Below the pieces are notes generated by a model, which ran no database searches, had not been told where the DNA came from, and saw only the letters and a program-made list of their open reading frames with translations. From Mycobacterium sp. ACS4331 (lineage in GTDB: Bacteria; Actinomycetota; Actinomycetes; Mycobacteriales; Mycobacteriaceae): a DNA stretch of 64,000 nucleotides. Of the stretch, positions 42,353 to 51,408 are shown in pieces (within the stretch, counting starts at the first letter, position 1; each line of letters begins with the position of its first letter). Position numbers and translations under genes: made by a program. Where the stretch lies: positions 122,919-186,918 of the forward strand of contig NZ_LZHW01000073.1 of assembly GCF_001667265.1 (NCBI RefSeq). Direction: 5' to 3'.

Positions 42353-43497
42353 GCACCCCACGCACTGATGTCGGCACGGTCGAGGACCTGCACGCCTCGG
42401 CGGTCAAGGCCTGTGGGCTCGACGATTTCGGGTCAGACGACGACAACTACCGCGAGGCGCTCGGGGTGCTCCTCGAGTCGTACGCCCGCGATGCAGAGCT
42501 GACGGAGTTCGGCAGCAAGATGCAGCGCTTCTTCGCGCGCAACGCACTGGTGGCGCGGCTGTTGAGCGAGGCCTCGTGGAAGCAGTATCCGCAGTACGCC
42601 GACATCACCATCGAACGTCCCATCTTCGTCACAGGGTTGCCGCGCACCGGCACCACCGCCCTGCACCGACTGCTGACGGCCGACCCGGCCCACCAGGGCC
42701 TCGAACTGTGGCTGGCAGAGTTCCCGCAGCCTCGCCCGCCGCGCGAAAGCTGGCCGCAGAACCCCGTGTTCGCCGAACTCGACGCCCGTTTCAAGAAGGC
42801 CCATCAGGAGAACCCGGACTACACGGGCCTGCACTACATGACCGCCGACGAGGTCGAGGAGTGCTGGCAGCTTCTGCGGCAGTCGCTGCATTCGGTGTCG
42901 TATGAGACGTTGGCGCACGTGCCGACCTACTCGCGGTGGCTGTCGCAGCAGGACTGGAGCCTTCCGTATCAGCGGCACCGTCGCAATCTTCAGCTGATCG
43001 GCCTCAATGAGCCCGAAAAGCGCTGGGTGCTCAAGAATCCCAGCCACCTGTTCGCCCTCGACGCACTGATGGCCACCTATCCCGACGCATTGGTCGTCCA
43101 ATGCCATCGGCCTGCCGAAACCATCATGGCCTCGATGTGCTCACTGGCGGCGCACACAACCGCGGGGTGGTCCACCAAGTTCGTCGGCGCTCAGATCGGG
43201 GCGGACTCGATGGAGACCTGGTCACGCGGGCTGGAGAAGTTCAACGCCGAGCGCACCAAGCACAACCCGGCCCAGTTCTGCGATGTCGACTATTTCGACT
43301 TCGTCGGCGACCCCGTGGCCTGCGTCGAGGGAATCTACCGCCACTTCGGCCTTGACCTGACCGACGCCGCCCGGAAGGCCATGCGGGATATGCACACCGA
43401 AAGCCAGCAGGGCCCGCGCGCCCCCAAGCACACCTACACACTCGACGATTACGGTCTGACCGCCGAGCAGGTCAAGGAGCGCTTCGCGGGGCTGTGA
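42349..43497 (+). CDS. Sulfotransferase-family protein (Rv3529c type)
   Basis: The protein has 382 residues. The ATG at 42349 overlaps the SDR stop. The PAPS-binding loop PIFVTGLPRTGTTALHRLL lies at about residues 87-105, and the 3'-phosphate region is suggested by VVQCHRPAETIMAS near 245-260. A C-terminal helix, LDDYGLTAEQVKERF, resembles other mycobacterial sulfotransferase-like proteins. Such enzymes transfer sulfate from PAPS to hydroxyl groups. The acceptor is unknown, and the position in a KstR-controlled operon points to a sterol-derived or related lipid alcohol. It is convergent with the metallo-beta-lactamase-fold gene, six bases apart. Confidence 0.85.
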   Translation: MSTPRTDVGTVEDLHASAVKACGLDDFGSDDDNYREALGVLLESYARDAELTEFGSKMQRFFARNALVARLLSEASWKQYPQYADITIERPIFVTGLPRTGTTALHRLLTADPAHQGLELWLAEFPQPRPPRESWPQNPVFAELDARFKKAHQENPDYTGLHYMTADEVEECWQLLRQSLHSVSYETLAHVPTYSRWLSQQDWSLPYQRHRRNLQLIGLNEPEKRWVLKNPSHLFALDALMATYPDALVVQCHRPAETIMASMCSLAAHTTAGWSTKFVGAQIGADSMETWSRGLEKFNAERTKHNPAQFCDVDYFDFVGDPVACVEGIYRHFGLDLTDAARKAMRDMHTESQQGPRAPKHTYTLDDYGLTAEQVKERFAGL

Positions 43498-43503
43498 CGT
43501 CCC

Positions 43504-44187
43504 TCAGGGCTGCAGAAACGGGTTGGTGCGGCGTTCCACGCCGATGGTCGTGGGGTCGCCGTGCCCGGGAAGGATCAGACTGCGGTCGTCGAGCACCAGC
43601 AGTTTGGAGATCAGCGACCCCAGCAGCTGGTTGCCGCTGCCTCCACCGAGATCGGTGCGGCCCACGGTCCCCTTGAAGAGGGTGTCCCCGGTGAACACCA
43701 CATCGGGGTGCCTTTCGTCGGTGATCCGGAACGTCACCGACCCCGGGGTGTGCCCGGGCGTGTGGTCCACCTCGATGGGGATGCCGCCCACCGAGAGCCG
43801 ATCCCCGTCCGCGATCTCGACAACCTGCTCGGGTTCACGACACATCACACTGACCAGGCGCTGCGTCAGTGCAGGACCGACGCCGCGCAGGGGATTCCGC
43901 AGCATCGCGCGATCGGCGGTGTGGATGTGGCAGGGGATGCCGTACTGATCGCTGACGCGCTGCGCGGCCCACACATGGTCGAAGTGCCCATGCGTGATGA
44001 GGACGGCGCGCGGCGCCAGGCGGTGCTCGCGGAACAGTTGACGCAGTCGGGGCAGGGCTCCGTCGCCGGGGTCGACGACGAGCGCCTCACGGTGGCCGCT
44101 GCGGAACAGGACATAGCAGTTGGTGGCGACCCAACCTGTGCGGAAGTGCAGGATCTCCAGTGGCCCGACGCGTTGGTGCTCTGTCAC
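43504..44187 (-). CDS. Metallo-beta-lactamase-fold hydrolase
   Basis: The protein has 227 residues with a GTG start at 44187; the longer open frame overlaps the upstream gene and is rejected. The metal-binding motif THGHFDHVWA (about residue 60) supplies HxHxDH. Further ligands are in HTPGHTPGS and the aspartate of FTGDTLF, and the final histidine is in LPGHGDPT. This is the glyoxalase-II-like subgroup, which hydrolyses thioesters and related bonds. The gene follows the Rv3527-like gene by 13 bases in the kshA operon. A thioester substrate, for example an acyl-CoA, is possible, but the sequence does not show it. Confidence 0.82.
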   Translation of the reverse strand: MTEHQRVGPLEILHFRTGWVATNCYVLFRSGHREALVVDPGDGALPRLRQLFREHRLAPRAVLITHGHFDHVWAAQRVSDQYGIPCHIHTADRAMLRNPLRGVGPALTQRLVSVMCREPEQVVEIADGDRLSVGGIPIEVDHTPGHTPGSVTFRITDERHPDVVFTGDTLFKGTVGRTDLGGGSGNQLLGSLISKLLVLDDRSLILPGHGDPTTIGVERRTNPFLQP

Positions 44188-44200
44188 GGCCCGAAAGGGG

Positions 44201-44674
44201 TCAGCCGTCTCCGGGTGACGGCGCACTCGACACAGCCTCAAGGCACCCCTCGGCGATGGCGTGCCTGATGCTGTCGGACAGTCGCGGGCAGGCCCGCAGC
44301 CGAGAACTGTTCTGGCCGTTGGCCCGTGCCTCGGCGAACACCGCGCACCGCTCCGTTGCCTCGGTGCTCCACTGCACTGCGGTGTGCTCGGGGCCCAGCT
44401 TCTTGACCGCCACGGTGGCATGACAGAAGCGGCAGTCCACCGGGGCCAGACCGGCGGTCAGGTATCGCTCACGGTCTGCCTGCGAGGCGGCCCGGATGGC
44501 GGCGGCCCGATCCGGGTCGTTTGCGTAATCCGGTGCCTTACGCCAGCTTCCGGTGCTGGGCGACGGTGTGGGGTGGTCGTGCTCGTCATCGTCGTGACCA
44601 CCGTGCAGCAGCAGCATCGAGCGGGCCAGAGTGTCGACATCTGGCATCTGGCCCCGCTCGTTGCGTGCTGACAT
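44201..44674 (-). CDS. Small cysteine-containing protein downstream of kshA (Rv3527 type)
   Basis: The protein has 157 residues. Its ATG at 44674 overlaps the kshA stop (ATGA), so translation is probably coupled. The N-terminal third is His/Asp rich (HGGHDDDEHDH). A central CRFCH followed by three more cysteines (ERCAVF, RACPRL, EGCLEA) could bind a metal or an Fe-S cluster. It matches Rv3527 in position and size. I see no catalytic motif and do not assign a function. The tight linkage to the Rieske oxygenase makes an accessory role for KshA worth testing. Confidence 0.75.
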   Translation of the reverse strand: MSARNERGQMPDVDTLARSMLLLHGGHDDDEHDHPTPSPSTGSWRKAPDYANDPDRAAAIRAASQADRERYLTAGLAPVDCRFCHATVAVKKLGPEHTAVQWSTEATERCAVFAEARANGQNSSRLRACPRLSDSIRHAIAEGCLEAVSSAPSPGDG

Positions 44675-45828
44675 CAGTTGGTCTGCTCCGCCTTCTCGGA
44701 TTCGCGGGCCTTCAGGTTCTCCTGGACCTCGACGTTCCACTTCTCGACGGCCGCGGTGGTGTCGACCTCCATCTCGAAGCGGTCCGTCATATCCGGCGTG
44801 ATGTCGGCGACGTCGACGTAGAACTGCTGGTACCACCGGCGCATCTGGTAGACGGCACCGTCCTCCTCGACCAGCAGAGGGTTGTCGATGCGGGTCTTGT
44901 GCTTCCAGATCTCCACGTCCTGCAGGAAGCCCTTGCTCACCCCGTCGGTGAACGCGTCGGCGAGTTTCTCGGTGGTGGCGTCGTCGAGACCCTGCGGCTT
45001 CTCGACGATGACGCCCCACTGCAGGACGAAGCTGTCCTGGCTCACCGGATAGTGGCAGTTGATCAGGATCGACTCGGCCTTGAAGTCGCCGTAGGTGTTG
45101 TGCAGCCAGTTGATCATGAACGACGGGCCGAAATACGAGGCCTCGGAGTCCAGCTTGGCCTCGCCGTATGCCGTGCCCATGTCGTTGATGTCGGGCCGGC
45201 CGACGTTGTGCAGATACTGGCTGGCGATGTGGCCCTCGAAGACGTTCTTGAAGTACGTCGGCAGGCCGAAGTGGATGTAGAAGAAGTGCGCCATGTCGGT
45301 GACGTTGTCGATGATCTCGCGGCAGTTGCTGCCCTCGATCAACAGGGTGTTCCACTTCCAGTCGGTCCACTCGCCGCTGGCCCATTCCGGAATGTCCGGG
45401 ATGCGGACCTCGGGCTGCGGCGGATTGCCCTCGTGGTCATGCCAGACGAACAGCAGGCCGCCGCGCACGTCGGTGTGCCACGCCCGGGTGCGGGCCAGGC
45501 GAGGGGTGCGCTTGGCGTACGGAACCAGCTTGCACTTGCCGTCGCCGCCCCAGCGCCAATCGTGGAACGGGCAGGCGACCTCGTCGCCCTTGATGGTGCC
45601 CTGGGAGAGGTCTCCACCCATGTGGCGGCAGTACGCGTCGAGAATCTTCAGCTCACCCGACGAGTCGGCGAACACCACGAGCTTGGTGCCGAACGCGGTG
45701 ATCGAGTGTGGCTGGCCGTCCAGGTAGTCCTTCACCGGGCCGAGGCAGTGCCAGCCCCGGGCGTACCGGTCCGGCAGTGCGCCGGTGTCGATCTCGCGAA
45801 TGCCGCCGCGGGCTGTTTCAGTGGTCAC
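44674..45828 (-). CDS. kshA: 3-ketosteroid 9alpha-hydroxylase, oxygenase component KshA
   Basis: The protein has 384 residues from the GTG at 45828. The N-terminal Rieske domain has both halves of the [2Fe-2S] motif, CRH (in YCRHMGGDL, about residue 67) and CPFH (in ACPFHDWRW, about 86). The catalytic domain has the mononuclear iron region NVTDMAHFFYIHFG near residue 180, with the bridging Asp and the His ligands. KshA with its reductase KshB hydroxylates C9 of 3-ketosteroids, which triggers opening of ring B in sterol degradation. Length and motifs fit the mycobacterial enzyme (Rv3526). A KstR site lies 28 bases upstream. Two further genes overlap or follow closely on the same strand. KshB is not in this window. 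Confidence 0.95.
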   Translation of the reverse strand: MTTETARGGIREIDTGALPDRYARGWHCLGPVKDYLDGQPHSITAFGTKLVVFADSSGELKILDAYCRHMGGDLSQGTIKGDEVACPFHDWRWGGDGKCKLVPYAKRTPRLARTRAWHTDVRGGLLFVWHDHEGNPPQPEVRIPDIPEWASGEWTDWKWNTLLIEGSNCREIIDNVTDMAHFFYIHFGLPTYFKNVFEGHIASQYLHNVGRPDINDMGTAYGEAKLDSEASYFGPSFMINWLHNTYGDFKAESILINCHYPVSQDSFVLQWGVIVEKPQGLDDATTEKLADAFTDGVSKGFLQDVEIWKHKTRIDNPLLVEEDGAVYQMRRWYQQFYVDVADITPDMTDRFEMEVDTTAAVEKWNVEVQENLKARESEKAEQTN

Positions 45829-45856
45829 GTCGCGCCTCCAGTCAATGCCTTCTAAC

Positions 45857-45870
45857 TAGAACACGTTACA
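45857..45870. promoter_or_regulatory. KstR operator TAGAACACGTTACA
   Basis: Full match to TNNAACNNGTTNNA, 28 bases upstream of kshA. Unlike other sites in this window it is not adjacent to the start codon, so kshA has a short leader. Confidence 0.88.
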
Positions 45871-45939
45871 GTTTTACCCGGTTTATGCGCAATGCAACCC
45901 GGGTCTAGCTGGAAAAACGGTGACCAAAGTCCCATCTGC

Positions 45940-46572
45940 CTAGCTTCCAGCGGGCAGTCCCACCCGAAGCGCGATCCGCTGCATCTTGCCGACCGCGGTC
46001 ACATAGCGGTCTGTCGTGGCGTCGCCGACGGCGCTCTGGAACTCGAGGCGTACCAGCGCCGGGCCCTGTGTGAAGAACAGCAGCGTGACGGCCTTGGCGC
46101 CGTCGGGGGCATTGCCCCGGATCAGGGTGCCGTCGGTTCCCACCCGGGACGGCTGGGGCGTACCGACCACCACCGAGTCGACCTTGGTCAGCGCCTGTCG
46201 CAGTGTCGCGGTCGCGGTCGCGGGGTCGGGGTAGATGGCGAACGTCGCGGAGATGGCCCGGGTGTCGTCGTCGTTGACGAACAGTGCGCTGGCCCCCGGC
46301 AGGCCGTTGGGGTTCGGTGTCGACGACCGCAGCGCGAAGTTGTCGTCCTCATCGGACAGATCCTCTGCGGTCAACAGAAGCGAGCTGTAGTCGACCGGCG
46401 CGGCGTCCTTCTTGGTGGGTGTCGTCGTCACCGGGGACGTGGGCGACGGAGCGACGCTGGTCCACCTCGACGACTCATTGAGGTCTGAGGTCGTGCTGCA
46501 TCCGACAAGGGACAGAGTCACGGTGACAGCCGCGCAGGCGACGAGTCGACGGCGGTGATTGATCAAGGGCAT
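45940..46572 (-). CDS. Putative secreted lipoprotein
   Basis: The protein has 210 residues from the ATG at 46572. It has a basic start (MPLINHRRR), a hydrophobic segment and a lipobox LVGC near residue 25, then a Ser/Thr/Pro-rich linker, so the mature protein is probably lipid-anchored outside the membrane. The globular part, from about residue 60, begins LLLTAEDLSDEDD and resembles small mycobacterial lipoproteins of unknown role. I do not recognise the subfamily. An alternative GTG 15 bases upstream is possible. It lies between kshA and the ltp operon but has its own 5' region without a KstR site, so a sterol role is not shown. Confidence 0.7.
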   Translation of the reverse strand: MPLINHRRRLVACAAVTVTLSLVGCSTTSDLNESSRWTSVAPSPTSPVTTTPTKKDAAPVDYSSLLLTAEDLSDEDDNFALRSSTPNPNGLPGASALFVNDDDTRAISATFAIYPDPATATATLRQALTKVDSVVVGTPQPSRVGTDGTLIRGNAPDGAKAVTLLFFTQGPALVRLEFQSAVGDATTDRYVTAVGKMQRIALRVGLPAGS

Positions 46573-46789
46573 GGAAAGTTTCGGCACAGGGGAGGTCTTT
46601 GCGGTGGCAGGGCGCACTGAACGGGCGTGAAGAGCGGGGATCCACCCCACCGTACCCGGGTGTGGTCGCCGCGTTCAGCCAATGCGATGGCCACCGGCCG
46701 TCAGCGTCCGGCAGAAACCCCAGCTCATGCGCCGCGCGACGGCCGGATCCGGGTGATGAAACTCTCCTGAAGCGGCGGCCTTCAGAATG

Positions 46790-47194
46790 TCAGATCTTCT
46801 GCGCGGACGCGGTCGCGCGGTCGACTTCCCAGTACGCGCGCAGTGCGGTGATCTTCCCCGCTTCGTTGACCCGGTAGGTGAACACTCCCTCGGCGACGAC
46901 GCGGTAGCCGGCGGTCTCGATCACGATGTGCCCGACGTTGGCCTCCTCGTCGCCGCACTGGTAGGTCCTGTCGAAATGGAACGTCAGAGCGCTCGGTGCG
47001 ATGGCCATGTCGTAGAAGCGTGAGATCGCGTCCACACCGCGGTGGCCCCTGCCTTCGGGGTCGAAGTGTGAGGGGCCGATCGGGTCCTCGACGATCGCGT
47101 CGTCGTCGAACAGCGCCAACCACGCTTCCTTGTCGTGCGCGGCGGCCGCTGCCCGCGAGCGTTCGCCGGCCAGGTGCACCGGGGATCCGGTCAC
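46790..47194 (-). CDS. SnoaL/NTF2-like (ketosteroid-isomerase-fold) protein
   Basis: The protein has 134 residues. Its GTG start at 47194 overlaps the stop of the upstream luciferase-like gene (GTGA). The sequence has the layout of the NTF2-like fold: an N-terminal helix with HDKEAWLALFDDDAIVEDPIGPS, and C-terminal strands with VFTYRVNEAGKITALRAYWEVD. Members include ketosteroid isomerases, hydratases and cyclases. Here it is the last gene of the ltp3-ltp4 operon, so it may isomerise or hydrate a sterol side-chain or ring intermediate. The catalytic Asp and Tyr pattern of true ketosteroid isomerase cannot be confirmed by eye. Confidence 0.75.
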   Translation of the reverse strand: MTGSPVHLAGERSRAAAAAHDKEAWLALFDDDAIVEDPIGPSHFDPEGRGHRGVDAISRFYDMAIAPSALTFHFDRTYQCGDEEANVGHIVIETAGYRVVAEGVFTYRVNEAGKITALRAYWEVDRATASAQKI

Positions 47195-48069
47195 GCCTGC
47201 CAGCCCGAATGGATGTAGGTGTCGGCGAACCGCTTGAGCGAGTCCTTCTTCTTCTCCACGGGGGCGTCGAAACCGAGCCCGTCGAAGATCCACGGGATGA
47301 CGATGTTGTCGGTGACGCCGGCCTCGGCGAGTTCGCGATGCCCGTCGACACCGAACTTGTCGATGCACACGGCCTGATACTCGAACGGTTGGTCCGCGCG
47401 GCCGAACTCGGCGCGCAGCGCCTCCAGTTTGCCGATGGTCTCGGCGAGTTGGGCGCAGGTCATCATGGCGCTGGTCCACCCGTCGCCGACCCGGGCGGCG
47501 CGCCGCAGCGCCACATCGGTGTGCCCGCCGACGTAGAACGGCACCGGCTGGCTCGGAGCCGGGCTCATCTGCAGTCGGTCGAAGTCGAAGAAGCTCCCGT
47601 GGAACTCGACCATGCCGCCGGCGAGCACCAGCTTGATGATCTCGATCATCTCGTCGACACGGGCGCCACGTTTGGCGTAGGGCACGCCGCACCACTCGAA
47701 CTCCTCAGGAGCCCAGCCGATCCCAACGCCGAAGCCGAACCGGTTGTTGGTGAGGTTGGCGACCGAGCCGACCTGACGGGCCAACAGAAGTGGATTGCGT
47801 GAACCCAGCTTCAAGACGTTGGTGTAGAACCGCAGCGTCGACGTCACGGCCCCCATCGCACCCGCGGCGATCAATGGATCCACCCAGGGGGTGTCGGCGT
47901 TCCACATTCGTGAGCCGTCGGGCGTGTACGGGTAATCCGCCGACTGCTTCTCCATGTAGAACAGCGAGTCGGGCAGCGCGATGGCGTCGAATCCGACCTC
48001 CTCTGCGGTGCGGGCGATGTCGATCAGCTGGTCGATCGGGCCCATCGCCACACTGCAGGTGTACTTCAT
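47191..48069 (-). CDS. Luciferase-like (LLM) F420-dependent oxidoreductase
   Basis: The protein has 292 residues from the ATG at 48069, five bases after the ltp3 stop. The luciferase-like TIM-barrel signature is seen in EEVGFDAIALPDS, LARQVGSVANLTNNRFGFGVGIGWAPEEFEWCGV and FYVGGHTDVALRRAARVGDGW. These enzymes use reduced F420 or FMN. The operon position suggests action on a CoA- or sterol-derived intermediate. It is a different subfamily from the second LLM protein at 51.4 kb. I know of no equivalent between ltp3 and kshA in M. tuberculosis, so it is an addition to the locus. Confidence 0.85.
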   Translation of the reverse strand: MKYTCSVAMGPIDQLIDIARTAEEVGFDAIALPDSLFYMEKQSADYPYTPDGSRMWNADTPWVDPLIAAGAMGAVTSTLRFYTNVLKLGSRNPLLLARQVGSVANLTNNRFGFGVGIGWAPEEFEWCGVPYAKRGARVDEMIEIIKLVLAGGMVEFHGSFFDFDRLQMSPAPSQPVPFYVGGHTDVALRRAARVGDGWTSAMMTCAQLAETIGKLEALRAEFGRADQPFEYQAVCIDKFGVDGHRELAEAGVTDNIVIPWIFDGLGFDAPVEKKKDSLKRFADTYIHSGWQA

Positions 48070-48074
48070 CCGCG

Positions 48075-49255
<1,181 letters not shown>

Positions 49256-49256
<1 letters not shown>

Positions 49257-50335
49257 CAGTTCTTACCGTCCCTTCCCTCGAGCACGGCGACGAGGTTCTG
49301 CTGGAGCGCCGGACCGCTGGTCGCATGCGCCAGCACACGCTGGGCCGAGCCGTTGAAGATGTGCTGTGCGGCGAAGCCGATTCGTTCGAGGCCCGCGGAG
49401 AACATCGGGTTGGCGGCCAGTGGCCCGCCCGACGGGTTCACCTTCGTCGACCCGGACAACCCGATGGCCTCGGTGAGGATCAGGTGCTGGTGCGTGAATG
49501 GTGCGTGGATTTCGGCGACATCGATCGAACCCGGGTCACCGCCGGTGGCCGCGGCCGCCGATGCCGCGGTCGACGGCGACGTCGTCAGATCGCGCGCACC
49601 CAGCACGGGTGTCTCGATCCGGTGCTCGATCCCGGTGATCCAGGCGGGGTTCTCCCGCAGTTCGCGGGCACGGTCGCCCGAGGCCAGCACGATCGCGGCG
49701 GCACCGTCGGTGATCGGGGCGATGTCGTGGCGGCGCAGCGGATCGGCGAAGTACGGCCGGGACAGCAGCTCCTCCACGGTGTCGGCGGACTTCTCCGAGT
49801 CCGTGCGATCGGTGATCGCGAAGGAGTCGAGCGCGACCTGCGCCATCTGCTCGGCCGTCCACTTGCCCGCGTCGAGACCGAACCGGGCCTGCAGGCCCGC
49901 GATCGAGACCGAGTCAGGCCACAGCGGTGCGACCGAATACGGATCGGTCTGCAGGGCGAGCACGCGGCGAAGCGTGCCGGCGCTGGACTTGCCGAACCCG
50001 TACACGAGTGCGGTGTCGATCTCGCCGGTCAGCAGCTTGATGTAGGCCTCGTACAGCGCCCACGCGGCGTCCATCTCGACGTGGGACTCGTTGATCGGAG
50101 GCACCGCGCCGATCGAGTCGATCGCCGAGATGAATGAGAACGCCCGGCCGGCAAGGTAATCCGAGGATCCCGAGCACCAGAATCCGATGTCGGTCTGCTT
50201 GAGGCCGAGCTCCTCATAGATCGAGGCGAAGCACGGCATGAGCATCTCGACACCGTTGGTGGTGCCGTCGGTGCGGCGAACGTGCGGGGCGTGGGCGAAA
50301 CCCACGACGGCTACGTCTGGAAAGTCTTGCGTCAC
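49256..50335 (-). CDS. ltp4: Thiolase-fold sterol carrier/aldolase subunit Ltp4
   Basis: The protein has 359 residues. I place the start at the GTG 50335 (VTQDFPDVAVVGFAHAPH), eight bases after the stop of the DUF35 gene; the longer open frame has no support. It is another non-canonical thiolase-fold protein, with FWCSGSSDYLAGRAF at the position of the active-site loop, DGAAAIVLAS, HAPFTHQHLILTEAIG, and NPSGGPLAANPMFSAG near the end. It likely pairs with Ltp3 as a two-subunit aldolase acting on side-chain intermediates. Overlap with ltp3 (ATGA) supports equal expression. Matches Rv3522 by order. Confidence 0.9.
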
Positions 50336-50343
50336 AGTGTCCC

Positions 50344-51342
50344 TCAGAGGTGATGCTTGTAGGTGTCGTAGTCGGCGTCGGGTTCGCCGGTGGGCCGGAA
50401 GTGGTCGATGTTGTCGATGCCCAGGCCCCATTCCTCCTGCGGCTTCCACACCGCCTCCACGCGCATACCCATCCGAACCTCGGCCGCGTCGATCTCGGTG
50501 ACCAGATGCAGGAACGGGATGTCTGCACCGTCGAGCAGCACGTAGGCCGCCACGTACGGGGGCTTGATGCGCTGTCCGGCGAACGGGATGTTGATGATCG
50601 CGAAGGTGGTCACGGTGCCCTTGTCGGGCAGTTCGACGAACTGGTCCAGTTCGCGGCCCGTCGCCGGGTCGGCCTCCTTGGGCGGGAAGTACACCTTGCC
50701 GTCGTCGCCCGTGCGCGCACCCATCAGCTTGCCCTGTTCGAGGGCGCGCAGGAATGTGCTCTCCGGGCGCGAGGCGGTGTGCTGGATCTCGATCGAGCTC
50801 GGCACGACGAGCATGGTCACCGGATCGCGGTCATCGCTGGTCTCCGGGACGTCCTCGGCCTGATCGCCGAGGGCGAAGTACGCGATGTCGGTGATCGCGC
50901 CGACCGGTTCGTCCACCCAGTGCGCGTGGACACGCGTCCCGGTGCTGATGCCGGAAGGACCCGCGTCGCCAACATCCACGGCGTGCAACAGCGCGGTGTC
51001 GGCGCCGTCGAGCTTGATCAGAGCCCACGCGAACGGGCGGTCCAGCGGTTGGCCCTCGAGAGGCTCGGGCTGCCACGTCCACGACACGACCGTGCCGACG
51101 CTGGCCACCGGTACGATCTCGGTCAGCTGTTCGTAGGTGACGGGGTCGTACTCGGCAGGGGGAACGTGCACCCGGCCGTCGGATCCCCGGGTGCCCACGA
51201 CACGGCGCTCACGAAGTGCGGTGAAGAACTGGCTGAGGATCGGCCCGACTGAACGGGTGTAGTCGAAGGACAGTTTCAACGGTGCGGACAGCGGAGGCTC
51301 ATGGTCCGCGATCTGCGCCGGGCTGCTCTGGCTGGCGGTCAC
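50344..51342 (-). CDS. Tandem DUF35/OB-fold protein (Rv3521 type)
   Basis: The protein has 332 residues from the GTG at 51342, nine bases downstream of a KstR site. It consists of two homologous halves. Each begins with a rubredoxin-like stretch (RERRVVGTRGSDGRVHVPP and LEQGKLMGARTGDDGKVYFPP) and continues as an OB fold ending in LLHAVDVGD and FLHLVTEID. DUF35 proteins normally pair with thiolase-fold aldolases and bring the acyl-CoA to the active site, as ChsH2-type domains do for Ltp2. In both halves the usual zinc-binding cysteines are missing. As first gene of the operon it is the likely partner of Ltp4 and Ltp3. Confidence 0.85.
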   Translation of the reverse strand: MTASQSSPAQIADHEPPLSAPLKLSFDYTRSVGPILSQFFTALRERRVVGTRGSDGRVHVPPAEYDPVTYEQLTEIVPVASVGTVVSWTWQPEPLEGQPLDRPFAWALIKLDGADTALLHAVDVGDAGPSGISTGTRVHAHWVDEPVGAITDIAYFALGDQAEDVPETSDDRDPVTMLVVPSSIEIQHTASRPESTFLRALEQGKLMGARTGDDGKVYFPPKEADPATGRELDQFVELPDKGTVTTFAIINIPFAGQRIKPPYVAAYVLLDGADIPFLHLVTEIDAAEVRMGMRVEAVWKPQEEWGLGIDNIDHFRPTGEPDADYDTYKHHL

Positions 51343-51351
51343 AACATCGAG

Positions 51352-51365
51352 TAGAACAGGTTCTA
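51352..51365. promoter_or_regulatory. KstR operator TAGAACAGGTTCTA (divergent)
   Basis: Full match to TNNAACNNGTTNNA, with palindromic arms TAGAAC/GTTCTA, between the DUF35-ltp4-ltp3 operon (nine bases) and the Rv3520c-type gene (43 bases). TAACCT at 51364-51369 could be the rightward -10. One site probably controls both directions. Confidence 0.92.
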
Positions 51366-51408
51366 ACCTTCGTTCGCAAGGACGGGTCGCAACACGAAAG
51401 GCAATCTC

